A stretch of 64,000 nucleotides of DNA from CAZJRQ01 sp964548535 (GTDB lineage Bacteria > Bacillota > Clostridia > Oscillospirales > Ruminococcaceae): the NCBI GenBank assembly GCA_964548535.1, contig CAZJRQ010000008.1, positions 1 to 64,000 on the forward strand, given 5' to 3'. Every line of letters begins with the position of its first letter. The stretch's first letter is position 1. The notes below the pieces were generated by a model. It did not search any database, was not told the DNA's origin, and worked only from the letters and a program-made list of their open reading frames with translations. Below are positions 8,766 to 18,488 of the stretch, one piece after another. Position numbers and translations under genes: made by a program.

Positions 8766-10097
8766 TTAATAACCCTTATTTTTCAAATCACTTACAAGAC
8801 CAACATAAAACTCACGAACATCAAATTTATCAATGTTCTCACGATTCAAATCAATCACATCACCATGCGTAATTCCGCGATTCCCCTCTGGTGTCAGCAC
8901 AGCGTAGCAACCCCAGCGTTTTTGAGAATCCAGCGATACCAAGCCGTCATTCGGACCGTCAAAATAATTTACAAGATGATATGAAAAATTCAGCGGAAAC
9001 TGTCCATTTGCCGACTTCTTTACGCAGGACGCAACACTCTGATAGAAAACATTATCCATGTCAGGCATCTTCTCGTCAAGAGCCTTGCACTGAGATACCG
9101 TGAGCGACTCGACTGCCTTAAGAAAATCAGCACCCTCCTCACCGGTTTTGCGAAGTGCCGTGTTGTAGCTGTTTGCAAGCGTGTTTTGTACCTTTTCAGG
9201 AGCTTTATTCAGCAGATATTCTGCAAAAGCACAACCCTCGTGCGGAGTATTAATCGTAGTCAGCGACGCAACCTTGTCAGCACAATCTAAACAGCTGATA
9301 GCGTATCTTGAATCAAGTCCACCCTTTGAGTGAGCAATGATATTCACTTTTTCACAGCCAGTTTCAGCGACAATCTTTTCAATTTTATCAGCAAGCTGTC
9401 TAGCACTATTTTCGACCGAATCAGCAGATTTCTGCTCACCGTAGAAAAGTGTAGCACCGTTTCTTTTAAGCGAATTAGGAACTCGTCCCCAGTAGTTGAA
9501 AAACCTTGAATCGCGAAAAAATACGCCATGCACAAGTAGCATAGGATATCTAGTTTTGCAAATTTCACTCTCAACACGTCCGTTGTCAATCAGTAACTTT
9601 TCTTCTTCAAATTTGCACTCAGCTGTTGTGATACGTATCATCTTTAATAGTACAAAAATATGTACTATTGGAATTAATCCGCATATCCAACCGATTGCCC
9701 GCCACTTTATTCCAAGTTGAGTAGATGTGGTGTAAAGCCTTATCATACCAGCCCAGAACACGAAGAATTCAGCCACAGCAATGATAATAGTATTTATAAC
9801 AATCGTGCTGGTGGAAAAATCAGTGCCGTAAATCAAATAAAAAAGATTGCCAGCACTCGCCGTAACTGAAATCAAAAAGACCACCAATAATCTTGCGCCG
9901 TCAGTTAGAATTTTTATTCTCTTAGACATTTTTTTTGTGACAGTAGGCTTTATCATCAAAGCCAAAATCCAAATAAGCGATACAATAAAAAGCAGTACGC
10001 TAGGTGCAGTCTTCAAGCCAGTAAGCTTTGTCATGGCGAAAATGTTAGTCGCGAAAAAAGTAATTATTGCTTGAACTACAGTCATAATAATACCCAT
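8766..10097 (-). CDS. Membrane-anchored alpha/beta hydrolase, lipase-like
   Basis: A 443-residue protein: residues 1-160 hold about five hydrophobic segments. The C-terminal part is an alpha/beta hydrolase of the LipA/PGAP1-like type, with YPMLLVHGVFFRDSRFFNYW (oxyanion strand), nucleophile S257 in IIAHSKGGLDSRYA, and likely acid D384 (GPNDGLVS) and histidine H411 (THGDVIDL). It is probably a membrane esterase or lipase whose active domain faces one side of the membrane. The start has GGGGGAT 7 bases upstream. It is cotranscribed with the small membrane protein gene upstream (26-base gap) behind the T-box. Confidence 0.82.
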   Translation of the reverse strand: MGIIMTVVQAIITFFATNIFAMTKLTGLKTAPSVLLFIVSLIWILALMIKPTVTKKMSKRIKILTDGARLLVVFLISVTASAGNLFYLIYGTDFSTSTIVINTIIIAVAEFFVFWAGMIRLYTTSTQLGIKWRAIGWICGLIPIVHIFVLLKMIRITTAECKFEEEKLLIDNGRVESEICKTRYPMLLVHGVFFRDSRFFNYWGRVPNSLKRNGATLFYGEQKSADSVENSARQLADKIEKIVAETGCEKVNIIAHSKGGLDSRYAISCLDCADKVASLTTINTPHEGCAFAEYLLNKAPEKVQNTLANSYNTALRKTGEEGADFLKAVESLTVSQCKALDEKMPDMDNVFYQSVASCVKKSANGQFPLNFSYHLVNYFDGPNDGLVSLDSQKRWGCYAVLTPEGNRGITHGDVIDLNRENIDKFDVREFYVGLVSDLKNKGY

Positions 10098-10123
10098 AAA
10101 ATCATCCCCCAGATTTTAATTTT

Positions 10124-10441
10124 TTAAGCAGTCGGTTTTAACATAACAAAGTAAAAATAAACCCAAAAAACAAGCAGAGCAATGCTGATTATCGTCAGCA
10201 GTTTGTTTAGAAACCCAAATAAAATCTTGTTCATATGCGGTTTCCCATTTTTATCCTTACCGCTCGTTAGTTGAACGAAAAATGTCGCAAACCAATAGGT
10301 CGCAATAAATATAGGGATAAATGTAAGCAAACCACGCTCCTGCGAGATTTTGAAGGTATATGTCATATAGCAGTAATATCCAGCCCAAGCGTTAAGTGCA
10401 AGAGCTATAAAATAGCAGATTATTCCCAGAGCTTTTCTCAA
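10124..10441 (-). CDS. Small three-span membrane protein
   Basis: A 105-residue protein with hydrophobic segments near residues 5-25, 38-58 and 80-100 and a basic loop (GKDKNGKPHMNK). No family recognised. The start is TTG at 10441, supported by GGGAGGGGG 5-6 bases upstream and by the absence of an ATG that fits. It is the first gene after the T-box terminator, so its expression should depend on the T-box decision. Its link to amino-acid metabolism is unknown. Confidence 0.7.
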   Translation of the reverse strand: MRKALGIICYFIALALNAWAGYYCYMTYTFKISQERGLLTFIPIFIATYWFATFFVQLTSGKDKNGKPHMNKILFGFLNKLLTIISIALLVFWVYFYFVMLKPTA

Positions 10442-10462
10442 AAAATCCCCCTCCCAAAAAAT

Positions 10463-10745
10463 AAAAAAGCCCGAAGAAAGTCAAAACTTTCTTCGGGACG
10501 ATAAAACATAATCGTGGTTCCACCCAAATTTGTGCAAAAAACTCGCACCTCAAAATTCGCTCGCCAATAAAAAGGTAAGCTAAAGTCGTGTAACGGTGAC
10601 TAGCCGTTGCGTATTAGGCACACTCAAAGGTAGTATCTTGTGTACGAAAACTTGTACTGTTCACAGCCGACGGCAGTACTCTCTGAAAAGTTTTTGAGGT
10701 GTACATAAAAATCCTCATCACAGCTTTAAATATAAATTAACAACT
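10463..10745 (-). promoter_or_regulatory. T-box riboswitch leader
   Basis: On the minus strand the leader has Stem I with the AGAGAGT bulge region, the T-box core GGGTGGAACCACG (10513-10525) and then a 12-bp perfect terminator stem CCCGAAGAAAGT / ACTTTCTTCGGG (10470-10497) with a T run at 10463-10468. The TGGA of the T-box implies a tRNA with discriminator base U. The specifier region reads AAGATACTACCTTTGAG, so ACT or ACC (Thr) are candidates. This is an inference supported by the downstream thrS. The immediate downstream gene is a small membrane protein. Confidence 0.9.
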
Positions 10746-10747
10746 AT

Positions 10748-10776
10748 AGTTTAGCACCATTTTTGATCTTTGTCAA
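10748..10776 (-). promoter_or_regulatory. Promoter of the T-box operon
   Basis: Minus strand TTGACA (10771-10776), a 17-base spacer, TAAACT (10748-10753), just before the T-box leader. Confidence 0.8.
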
Positions 10777-10827
10777 GGGGTTAAGCAAAATTTATTGCGT
10801 ATTTCAAACTTTTTCCTACAAAACAAC

Positions 10828-10856
10828 TTGACAAGCGTATGAAATTATTATACAAT
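10828..10856 (+). promoter_or_regulatory. rny promoter with long 5' leader
   Basis: TTGACA (10828-10833), 17 bases, TACAAT (10851-10856). The coding start is at 11196, so the transcript would have a leader of about 330 bases. The leader is A/T rich, with a possible stem AGCTTGC / GCAAGGCT at about 10962-10991 and a TTTAGGGGCTTTTTATTT stretch after it that might attenuate transcription. No gene is seen in it. Confidence 0.75.
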
Positions 10857-11195
10857 ATTAATATGCAATTTGTATTTATATATATATGGTGAGATTTCTA
10901 TTAGAATTTCCCCCAAAAATTGATTATTAACGAATTTTAAATAGATGAGTATTTGATATATAGCTTGCAGAAAAGTTTTTAGCAAGGCTCAGTTTAGGGG
11001 CTTTTTATTTCTAAAAAAGAATGTCGAGCGTTTAATTATATAATAATTTGCTAATTTGTATCTTTACAATTTTATATTATTTGGCAATGTTTTTAAAATT
11101 TTTAGAGATTTATTTTAATTTTTTTGTACAAAATGATTATGATTATGCTTTTAAAAAACATTTCCAAAACTTATCGAGAAGGAGGAAGGCTATAC

Positions 11196-12761
11196 ATGGA
11201 TATATGGATCGCAGTTTTGCTTATTGTGATTGCCTTGATAGTCGGAGCGTCTGTAGCTGCTTTTGTAAGTTTTAAGCAGGGCATTAAGTACAGACAAAGA
11301 ACAGCAGAAGCAACAATGGGGTCTGCTGAAAAAGAGGCTGAGAGAATAATTGATGATGCTAAAAAGAACGCAGAAACCTTGAAGAAAGAAGCTCTAGTTG
11401 AGGCTAAGGACGAAATACATAAGTCCAGACAGGAAACTGAAAAGGAGCTAAAGGAAAGAAGAATTGAGGTTTCAAGACAAGAGCGCCGAATTAATCAGAA
11501 GGAAGAAAACATTGATCGTAAGCTTGATAATCTTGAGAAGAAAGAGGACACTTTAACTCAAAAGCTAAAGTCTGCTGACGAGAAGAATGCAGAGGCTGAG
11601 AGAATTAAAGGTTCACAGCTTGATATGCTTGAACAGATTTCTAAGCTTACTCGGGACCAAGCGAAAGATCAGCTGCTTAATAGTCTTGAGTCTGAGCTTG
11701 TTCACGAAAAGGCAGTAATGGTTTCAAATTATGATACTCAGATTAAGGACGAGTGTGAGGCAAAAGCTAGGCAGTATATTTCACTTGCGATTGCTAGATG
11801 TGCAGCAGATCAGGTTTCAGAAACTGCGGTATCAGTAGTTCCGCTTCCAAACGACGAGATGAAGGGCAGAATTATCGGTCGTGAGGGACGTAATATCAGA
11901 ACTATCGAAACACTTACAGGTGTTGACCTAATTATTGATGATACACCTGAGGCTATTACAATTTCGTGCTTTGACCAGGTTAGACGTGAAATTGCGAGAA
12001 TAGCGCTTGAAAAGCTTATTCAGGACGGACGAATTCATCCTACACGTATTGAAGAAATGGTCGATAAAGCAAGACGTGAGGTTGAGCATAAGATTAAGCA
12101 GGAAGGTGAGAGAGCTGTACTTGAATGTAATGTTCACGGTTTGAATCACGAGCTTGTTAAGCTTATTGGACGTTTGAAGTTTAGAACAAGCTATAGACAG
12201 AATGTTTTAAATCACTCGATTGAGGTTTCTCATATTGCTGGAATGATGGCATCAGAACTTGGCGTTGACGCTAATTTGGCAAGACGTGCAGGACTTTTGC
12301 ATGATATCGGTAAGGCTTTGAGCTATGAAATCGAAGGCTCACATGTTCAGATTGGTGTTGATGTCTGCAAGAAGTATAAGGAAAATGCAGAGGTTATTCA
12401 TGCAATTGAGGCGCATCATGGCGATGTTGAAACTCGTACGGTTGTAGCGGCACTTGTGCAGGCAGCTGATGCAATTTCAGCAGCAAGACCTGGTGCTAGA
12501 AGTGAGAATTATGAAAACTATATCAAGCGTCTGCAAAAGCTTGAGGAGATTTGTACATCGTATGACGGTGTTGAGAAATCATTTGCAATTCAAGCTGGCC
12601 GTGAGGTTAGAATTATGATTCAGCCTGATAAGATTAATGATGAGAAAATGGTTCTTGTAGCAAGAGATATTGCGAAGAGAATTGAGGAAGAAATGGATTA
12701 TCCAGGACAGATTAAAATTAATCTTATTCGTGAAAGCAGAGCGATTGAATACGCGAAGTAA
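11196..12761 (+). CDS. rny: Ribonuclease Y
   Basis: The 521-residue protein has an N-terminal transmembrane segment ([20 protein letters not shown]), a long charged coiled coil (about 50-200), a KH domain ([19 protein letters not shown]) and an HD domain ([22 protein letters not shown]) with the metal-binding His-Asp pair. RNase Y is the membrane-bound endonuclease that starts mRNA decay in Firmicutes. The frame extends upstream to 11124, but ATG 11196 has AGAAGGAGG about 10 bases before and matches the family N-terminus. It is monocistronic, with a strong terminator after it. Confidence 0.97.
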   Translation: MDIWIAVLLIVIALIVGASVAAFVSFKQGIKYRQRTAEATMGSAEKEAERIIDDAKKNAETLKKEALVEAKDEIHKSRQETEKELKERRIEVSRQERRINQKEENIDRKLDNLEKKEDTLTQKLKSADEKNAEAERIKGSQLDMLEQISKLTRDQAKDQLLNSLESELVHEKAVMVSNYDTQIKDECEAKARQYISLAIARCAADQVSETAVSVVPLPNDEMKGRIIGREGRNIRTIETLTGVDLIIDDTPEAITISCFDQVRREIARIALEKLIQDGRIHPTRIEEMVDKARREVEHKIKQEGERAVLECNVHGLNHELVKLIGRLKFRTSYRQNVLNHSIEVSHIAGMMASELGVDANLARRAGLLHDIGKALSYEIEGSHVQIGVDVCKKYKENAEVIHAIEAHHGDVETRTVVAALVQAADAISAARPGARSENYENYIKRLQKLEEICTSYDGVEKSFAIQAGREVRIMIQPDKINDEKMVLVARDIAKRIEEEMDYPGQIKINLIRESRAIEYAK

Positions 12762-12769
12762 ACTTTTTT

Positions 12770-12805
12770 CGGCGGACAAGAGAAAAATTTGTCCGCCGAT
12801 TTTTT
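12770..12805 (+). terminator. rny terminator
   Basis: Perfect 10-bp stem CGGCGGACAA / TTGTCCGCCG followed by GATTTTTTAT. Confidence 0.92.
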
Positions 12806-12842
12806 ATAGAATATTTAGTTATAATTTTTAATGGAGGGCGTT

Positions 12843-14336
12843 ATGGCAGAAAAAAAGCACTTGTTCGGTTCATCCGAAAAATCAGATTTTATTTTGAATA
12901 TGACTGATAAATCCACTAAAAAACTATGCGGAATGTACTTGATTATAATAATGATTGTAATGGCAGCAATGTCGATTCCGTATTATTTTACGATGAATTC
13001 GGTAACGACTAAGGTGGTTGACGGGTATGAATATAAAGAATATTTGTCTGATACATTTTCGACACTTATGATGTCACTTGTAATTGGTCTTGGGCTTGTA
13101 GGATTTTTGACATTTTTAGTCGGCAAGATGAAAGATGAAATCATAGTAAGCAAGAATAAAACACTTTGGATGCCATTGGTTTTGATGATACTTGCTGCGG
13201 TTTCGATGTTTGTGTCATCAAATTTAAGCTATTCGTTTTACGGATATATGGACAGAGCTGAGGGATTTCTAACACTTGCAGCATATGTAGGATTTTTCGC
13301 GGCGGCAATGACAGTGACTGATGACGGCTGGAGAAAGAAAGCTAGTGACGTATTAGTTTCTATCGGACTTTTCAATGCAATTGTAGGAATTTTACAAGCT
13401 ATTCCAGCAACTGGCAAGTCAATTCCTAACTGGTTTGCATATCTTTATACAAGATACGGTACTAATGTTGCGGACAATGAAAAAATCGTGCGTGATATAA
13501 TACATACTGAAAGCTTTACAGCCAGCGGATTTTTGTGCACACCATTCGCACTAGGAGCTGTTTTGACGATTACTTTTGCGATTGCGTTTGCTGGATTTAT
13601 TTTTGACGAGTCAAAGAAAAGAAGAATTTTCTATGCAATCAGTGCGGTTATAATGGCAGTTTGTTCAGCGCTGACAGATATTGTACCATCAATTGTCGGA
13701 ATAGTTTCAGCGGCAATAATAATAACAGTTGTAGCTTTGGTGATTAAAAAGAAGCCAGACGGCAAGAGTATTTTGGGTTCAGCAATAGGCGGAATAATTA
13801 CAATTACGTTAGTTTTTGTTGTAATGTTAGTTACAGGTGCTGTGGAATTTAAGGACGAAATGGTAATTGCTACTGATGTTAATACAAGGCTAAGCGTTCA
13901 AACTGAGTTTATTCGAGAGGATAAATCGGAGTGGATTTATCCATATCTTTGGGATGACGGCAGTTACGTAATAGAAAATTATCCGATAATGGGAGTTGGA
14001 CCTGACAACTGGATATCAATGTATCAGCTAGGTTTAATAGTTGACCGTTCTTATAACGAGTACATTGACGTTGCAGCACAGCGTGGATTGATTAGCTTGG
14101 CAGTTTATTTAGCATTCTTAATTATCACCGCAATTAAGGGCTTTAGAGCAGTTGGCGGATATATTAAGGGTGAAAACAATTGGATAGCATGCGGTTTGAT
14201 TGGAGCATTGCTTGCGTATATGATTCAAGCATTTTTCAACATAAGCAGTTTGACGAATACGCCATTTTTCTGGATAGTAATAGGTCTGATATGGAGTTAT
14301 GAGGCAAAGGGCAGAGATAAGATAAAAAGTAAATAA
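12843..14336 (+). CDS. O-antigen ligase-like polytopic membrane protein
   Basis: A 497-residue protein with about 11-12 hydrophobic segments. The large loop between late segments has the Wzy/WaaL-type pattern PIMGVGPDNW, then RSYNEYIDVAAQRGLISLAVY. An earlier loop has IIHTESFTASGFLCTPFALGAV. Such proteins polymerise or ligate surface glycans. The exact substrate cannot be read from sequence. The second ATG (12843) was chosen because GGAGG lies between the two ATGs at the right distance. It stands alone, with a terminator at each side. Confidence 0.7.
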   Translation: MAEKKHLFGSSEKSDFILNMTDKSTKKLCGMYLIIIMIVMAAMSIPYYFTMNSVTTKVVDGYEYKEYLSDTFSTLMMSLVIGLGLVGFLTFLVGKMKDEIIVSKNKTLWMPLVLMILAAVSMFVSSNLSYSFYGYMDRAEGFLTLAAYVGFFAAAMTVTDDGWRKKASDVLVSIGLFNAIVGILQAIPATGKSIPNWFAYLYTRYGTNVADNEKIVRDIIHTESFTASGFLCTPFALGAVLTITFAIAFAGFIFDESKKRRIFYAISAVIMAVCSALTDIVPSIVGIVSAAIIITVVALVIKKKPDGKSILGSAIGGIITITLVFVVMLVTGAVEFKDEMVIATDVNTRLSVQTEFIREDKSEWIYPYLWDDGSYVIENYPIMGVGPDNWISMYQLGLIVDRSYNEYIDVAAQRGLISLAVYLAFLIITAIKGFRAVGGYIKGENNWIACGLIGALLAYMIQAFFNISSLTNTPFFWIVIGLIWSYEAKGRDKIKSK

Positions 14337-14353
14337 TAGAATATTTTAATATA

Positions 14354-14391
14354 AAAGAGCAGTTCGAAAGAGCTGTTCTTTTTTTGCGCAA
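14354..14391 (+). terminator. Terminator after the O-antigen-ligase-like gene
   Basis: AGAGCAG / CTGTTCT stem (one G-U pair) followed by TTTTTTT. Confidence 0.8.
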
Positions 14392-14460
14392 AAAAGTAAA
14401 AAAAGAAAGCAAAAGTAAAAAAAGCAAAAGTAAAAAAGAAAGCAAAAGTAAAAAAACAAC
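14388..14460. repeat. Low-complexity AAAGTAAAA/AAAGCAAAAG tract
   Basis: About 70 bases of nearly pure purine repeat built from AAAAAGTAAAA, AGAAAGC and AAAAGC units. A minus-strand frame across it is compositional noise (TFAFFFTFAF). Confidence 0.8.
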
Positions 14461-14463
14461 GAA

Positions 14464-15098
14464 GCAAATTAAAAGTTTGGTCAAGCTTTTTAAAGCTTGC
14501 AGGGATAGAGAAGGGACAGAGTCCCTCGACCTTGTAAACCACCTGTAAGCAATAGAGAAAAAGTCACCCAAACAAAAGGGCAATGCGATAAACATAACTG
14601 AAAAAATAAACTTATCTAAAGAACAAACTCTAAAACAAAACAATCCGCATTGCCGTCGTATCTAGGATAAAAAGCGAACAGGCAAGAGCGAATGCGACTT
14701 TAGTCGCAGAAGCAATTTGCCGTCCCTTTAATTTAAAAAGCCTAATATTGGAATGTAAATTCCTTAACAGCATGTACCTTGTCAAATTTAATCTTTTGGT
14801 TTTAATCTACCATTGTAAAAACTTAAACCTATTTTGCCATTGATAAATTCAGGCTATAAATATCGATTTCTCTTGCCTGTTTGCTATCGTCGGAAGATAT
14901 TGCGGCAATGCGATTGGTGTGATTTGTGGCTTCTTCGTTTTGGTGGCTTTTGTTTCTTTTCTTTGGTTTTGGCGCATTGCCTTTTGTTTAGGTGACTTTT
15001 TCTCTATTGCTTACAGGTGGTTTGCAGGGTCGGGGAGCTCTGCTCCCTCTCTACCCTCGCACCCCTTTAAAAAGGGTTGATCTAAACTTTTAATTTTG
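14464..15098. repeat. Large inverted repeat with co-varying hairpins
   Basis: Arms 14464-14587 and 14973-15098 align in opposite orientation at roughly 80-85 percent identity over about 125 bases, including the exact block TTTTTCTCTATTGCTTACAG. Inside these, a second element (CTCTTGCCTGTT...GGCAATG) is present inverted at 14648-14689 and 14867-14911. The centre is 14690-14866. Each long arm carries two hairpins whose stems differ but still pair: AGGGAC-AGA-GTCCCT (14512-14526) against GGGAGC-TCT-GCTCCC (15033-15047), and CAAGCTTT/AAAGCTTG (14482-14499) against ACCCCTTT/AAAGGGTT (15061-15078). No gene is seen in this stretch. Confidence 0.85.
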
Positions 15099-15189
15099 TT
15101 TTTTTCTTTGTGCTTTATGACTAGATTTATGCATGCGTTTTTGTGCAATAATACAGTTTATAATTAAATTTATACTTATTTCATTCATA

Positions 15190-15209
15190 GTTGCACGTTC
15201 CAGTGCAAC
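15190..15209. promoter_or_regulatory. Palindrome upstream of the phage module
   Basis: Perfect inverted repeat GTTGCAC-GTTCCA-GTGCAAC about 90 bases before the small terminase gene, followed by a related TTTGCACTATTAGTG. It could be an operator for the module. No clear promoter was identified. Confidence 0.4.
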
Positions 15210-15296
15210 AAAACCCCAATTTTGCACTATTAGTGAGAAGGGTATTCAAAACTTGAATCAAACTCTTCTACAAAATTTACAGAAAGGGTGATTGAT

Positions 15297-15803
15297 TTGA
15301 ATCAAATCGAAATCAAAAACTTCGTGCTAAGCTTTTTTCGAAATCGAAACGCTGAAGAGGCGGCAATCTCTGCTGGAATCGATCCTGTCGATGCTAAGCT
15401 TGGCGGTCTTAAACTTTTGCAGGAGCGTCGAGTGAAAAGACAGCTATCTGCTTTGCAAAAAAAAATGAGCGAGGAACAATGCGAAATTCGTGCTGGTCTT
15501 GAGCGCCTTGCTTATGGTCGAGTTAATGATGCTGTGGCTTTGGTTTTTGCTGAGGAAATTACTCCAGCTATGCTCTCACAGGCGGATTTGTATAATATTT
15601 CCGAAATTAAAAAAATCAAAGGCGGTGGTGTCGAAATTAAATTTTTTGACCGTCAAAAAGCTTTGGAAAGACTAGACGAATTTAATGTCCAGCTAAAAAA
15701 TGACCAGAAAGCAAAAAATTTGGTTGAGGCAATTTATGGCTCTGATTCGGCTAGAGATACTGTTATTGAAAGTGATAATCCGCAAGAGGGTGAGGGCGAT
15801 TGA
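15297..15803 (+). CDS. Phage terminase small subunit
   Basis: A protein of 168 residues with a helix-turn-helix-like N-terminus (NRNAEEAAISAGIDPVDAKLGG, LQERRVKRQLSAL) and a central segment typical of Terminase_2 small subunits (LERLAYGRVNDAVALVF, ISEIKKIKGGGVEIKFFDRQKALERL). It recognises phage DNA for packaging. I chose TTG 15297, which has AAAGGGTG 6 bases before it. GTG 15288 is possible but its ribosome site would be adjacent. It is the first gene of the head module. Confidence 0.85.
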   Translation: MNQIEIKNFVLSFFRNRNAEEAAISAGIDPVDAKLGGLKLLQERRVKRQLSALQKKMSEEQCEIRAGLERLAYGRVNDAVALVFAEEITPAMLSQADLYNISEIKKIKGGGVEIKFFDRQKALERLDEFNVQLKNDQKAKNLVEAIYGSDSARDTVIESDNPQEGEGD

Positions 15804-15893
15804 AAGTGATCATGGTTTTAAAAAGGTGCATGAAAGCTTGTGAAATTTTGAACTTTAGGTATACGTTTTTTTGTGGAATTGAGGTGGCTGAAT

Positions 15894-17168
15894 ATGGAAA
15901 TGAAGAAGTTAGATAGCGTTGTGAAATGGTCTGAATTTTCTGAAAAACAGCTCATGGTTCTCAACTGGTGGCAGAGAAAATCTAACAAATATGACGGAAT
16001 TATCTGCGATGGAGCGGTTAGATCTGGCAAGACACTTTGCATGTCGATGTCTTTTGTAATGTGGGCGTCGATAAATTTCGAGGACACTTTTTTCGGAATC
16101 TGCGGAAAAACAATAACGTCGGCTCGTCGAAATCTAATTGCTCCGCTTGTGAAAAATGCGCAGGAGTGGGGATTTGCAGTCAAGGATTATGGCAGTAAAA
16201 ATTATCTTGATATTTCAATAAATGGCTCAACTAATCGGTTCTACATTTTCGGAGGAAAGGACGAGGGTTCGGCGGCGCTGATTCAAGGTATGACGCTTGG
16301 CGGAATTTTGCTTGACGAGGTGGCTTTGATGCCTAGAAGTTTTGTTGAGCAGGCGGTTGCTAGATGTTCAGTTTCGCGATCGAAATTATGGTTCAATTGC
16401 AATCCTGAAAATCAGTATCACTGGTTCAAAAAGGAGTGGATTGACAAGGCGGCGGATAAAAATCTTTTGTATTTGCACTTTGCTTTGTCGGATAATCCGT
16501 CGCTTAGTAATGGAATAATTGAGCGATATAAAACGCTCTATTCTGGGGCTTTCTATCAGCGTTTTGTACTCGGTCGGTGGACAAATACGGCAGGAAATGT
16601 CTATCCCATGTTTGATTTGAAAACGCATACTGTGGACAAATTGCCGAGCAGTTTTTCACGATTCGCGGTCAGCTGTGACTATGGAACCGTGAACCCTTCA
16701 AGCTTTGGTTTGTGGGGATTATCGGACAAGATTTGGTACCGAATTGATGAATATTATTACAATTCTCGTGAGCGCGGAGTGCAGAGAACTGACGAGGAGC
16801 ATTACAAGGCTTTGGAGAAACTTTGCGGTAATCGAGATATCGAGCTTGTAATTTGTGATCCGTCGGCGGCATCGTTTATTGAATGTGTTAGGCGTCATGG
16901 AAAATTCAAGGTTATGCCTGCGAAGAATGATGTGCTGTCAGGAATTAGGCGAGTTAGCGATGCTTTGAGCGGCTGTAAAATCAAGATTTATCGTGGTTGC
17001 GAGGATAGCATTAGAGAATTTTCGCTTTATCGCTGGGATAACAGTATCGGGATTGATTGTCCGGTCAAAGAAAATGACCATGCTATGGACGATATTAGAT
17101 ATTTTGTTTCGCATTTTTTGAAAGAGAATACTGAGCAGTTTTTCGTTATGTCGATTGATCGAAATTAA
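15894..17168 (+). CDS. Phage terminase large subunit (PBSX type)
   Basis: A 424-residue packaging motor with Walker A GAVRSGKT (about 40-47), Walker B GGILLDEVALM, coupling motif WFNCNPENQYHW and the C-terminal nuclease aspartates in SCDYGTVNPSSFG, VICDPSAASF and AMDDIRYFV. All catalytic elements appear present, so it may be functional. ATG 15894 has GAGGTGG at good distance. The frame extends to a GTG at 15873 without a site. It lies 90 bases after the small subunit. Confidence 0.93.
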   Translation: MEMKKLDSVVKWSEFSEKQLMVLNWWQRKSNKYDGIICDGAVRSGKTLCMSMSFVMWASINFEDTFFGICGKTITSARRNLIAPLVKNAQEWGFAVKDYGSKNYLDISINGSTNRFYIFGGKDEGSAALIQGMTLGGILLDEVALMPRSFVEQAVARCSVSRSKLWFNCNPENQYHWFKKEWIDKAADKNLLYLHFALSDNPSLSNGIIERYKTLYSGAFYQRFVLGRWTNTAGNVYPMFDLKTHTVDKLPSSFSRFAVSCDYGTVNPSSFGLWGLSDKIWYRIDEYYYNSRERGVQRTDEEHYKALEKLCGNRDIELVICDPSAASFIECVRRHGKFKVMPAKNDVLSGIRRVSDALSGCKIKIYRGCEDSIREFSLYRWDNSIGIDCPVKENDHAMDDIRYFVSHFLKENTEQFFVMSIDRN

Positions 17169-17330
17169 GTTTTTACAGTGAGAACGGACTATGGAAAATG
17201 ATGTATTTGCGCTAGTTTCGGTGGAGATTATTGAGATTTTTGGGTATTGGTTTTAGGTTATAAAAAGTAATTATTGATGAGAAAGGTGGGATTAGCTTAT
17301 GCTTAGATTTACTGAGCATGGGCGTGAAAA
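17169..17330 (+). other. Gap with two tiny frames before the portal gene
   Basis: ATG 17191 opens a 22-codon frame (MENDVFALVSVEIIEIFGYW). ATG 17300, after GAAAGGTGGG, opens an 11-codon frame (MLRFTEHGREK) whose TGA overlaps the portal ATG (ATGA at 17331-17334 region), so it could couple portal translation. They may be leader peptides or remains of lost genes. Confidence 0.35.
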
Positions 17331-18488
17331 ATGAAGTTATTTAATCGCAAAAAATCAGCTGAAAATGTGGCTTTTGCACAATCGGCTGACAGACAAATTT
17401 ACAAGCTGGCACCTATGTATTCGTCGTTTGAGGGCGAATTTTATGAATCGCTGCGTGCACAAGTTCCAATTTTAGATGCTTGTTTCGGCAAGATTATCAG
17501 GCTGACTACGGGATTCAAAATTGTCTGCGAAAATGAGCTTGCACAAAAGCTTGTCGACCGATTTGCTTTTGATATTCCTGTTGGAATTTCTGGTAATTCG
17601 CTAAACAATTTTATTGACATGTATCTTGACACTTTGCTGACTTACGGCAAGGCTTTGGGGGAGATGTCGATTGATTCTGAGCAGAGAAAAATCTGCGGAC
17701 TTTACATTGCTGATCCGACTTTGTTTAGGGTTAAGCAGGGGGAATCTCCGATTGATATGAGAATTGTGGAGAGCTTTAGTGGTGAAGAAATTGATTTTTC
17801 TCATCCAGAAAGATTATTCTACACGACGCTTAATCCATCGGTTAAGCACCCTGAGGGAGTATCGATTTTGCGTGGGATTCCGGCACTTAGCAGTATTTTG
17901 ATGAGGATTTACGAATGTGTTGGTCAAAATTTTGATAGGGTAGGAAATGTGAGATATTCGGTTAATTACAGACCGTCGGACGACCCTTCGGACAGGGCTT
18001 TTTCAAAGGACAGGGCTATGGAAATTGCTCATGAATGGGCGGACGGAATGACGTCATCGCGATGCGGAGTGGTCAAAGATTTTGTGTCGGTTGGCGATGT
18101 TGAAATCAAGGTGATTGGTGCTGATAATCAAATTCTTGACACCGAAATTCCTGTTAGACAGCTGTTAGAGCAGATGCTTTCAAAGCTTTCAATTCCGCCG
18201 TTTTTGTTAGGTCTCAACTGGTCTAGCACCGAGAGAATGTCATCACAGCAGTCGGATATTCTGACTAGTGAGCTTGAATATTATCGTCGGCTGATTGAGC
18301 CAGCTTTGCGAAAAATCGTGAGTTCATTTTTACAGCTTAATGGATTTGATGACGATTATCAAATTGAGTGGGATAACATTAATCTTCAGGACGAGGAGAA
18401 GCTTGCTAAGGCGAGATATTACAACGCTCAGTCGGAACAGCTTGAGATTTTTAATGAGAAAGAGTTTGAGGTGGAAAATGGCGGATAG
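17331..18488 (+). CDS. Phage portal protein
   Basis: A 385-residue portal with the usual middle signature (PILDACFGKIIRLTTGF, NFIDMYLDTLLTYGKALGEM, YIADPTLFRVKQ) and C-terminal LSIPPFLLGLNWSSTERMSSQQSD, where portals of the SPP1/PBSX-like group contact DNA and adaptor. It forms the ring at the head vertex through which DNA passes. The start overlaps the stop of an 11-codon upstream frame, suggesting translational coupling. No lesions are seen. Confidence 0.88.
   Translation: MKLFNRKKSAENVAFAQSADRQIYKLAPMYSSFEGEFYESLRAQVPILDACFGKIIRLTTGFKIVCENELAQKLVDRFAFDIPVGISGNSLNNFIDMYLDTLLTYGKALGEMSIDSEQRKICGLYIADPTLFRVKQGESPIDMRIVESFSGEEIDFSHPERLFYTTLNPSVKHPEGVSILRGIPALSSILMRIYECVGQNFDRVGNVRYSVNYRPSDDPSDRAFSKDRAMEIAHEWADGMTSSRCGVVKDFVSVGDVEIKVIGADNQILDTEIPVRQLLEQMLSKLSIPPFLLGLNWSSTERMSSQQSDILTSELEYYRRLIEPALRKIVSSFLQLNGFDDDYQIEWDNINLQDEEKLAKARYYNAQSEQLEIFNEKEFEVENGG

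Noticed and set aside
14236..14643. Minus-strand frames rich in Leu, Phe and Ser
   Set aside because: They come from the purine-rich low-complexity tract and the inverted repeat. They have no ribosome site or family.
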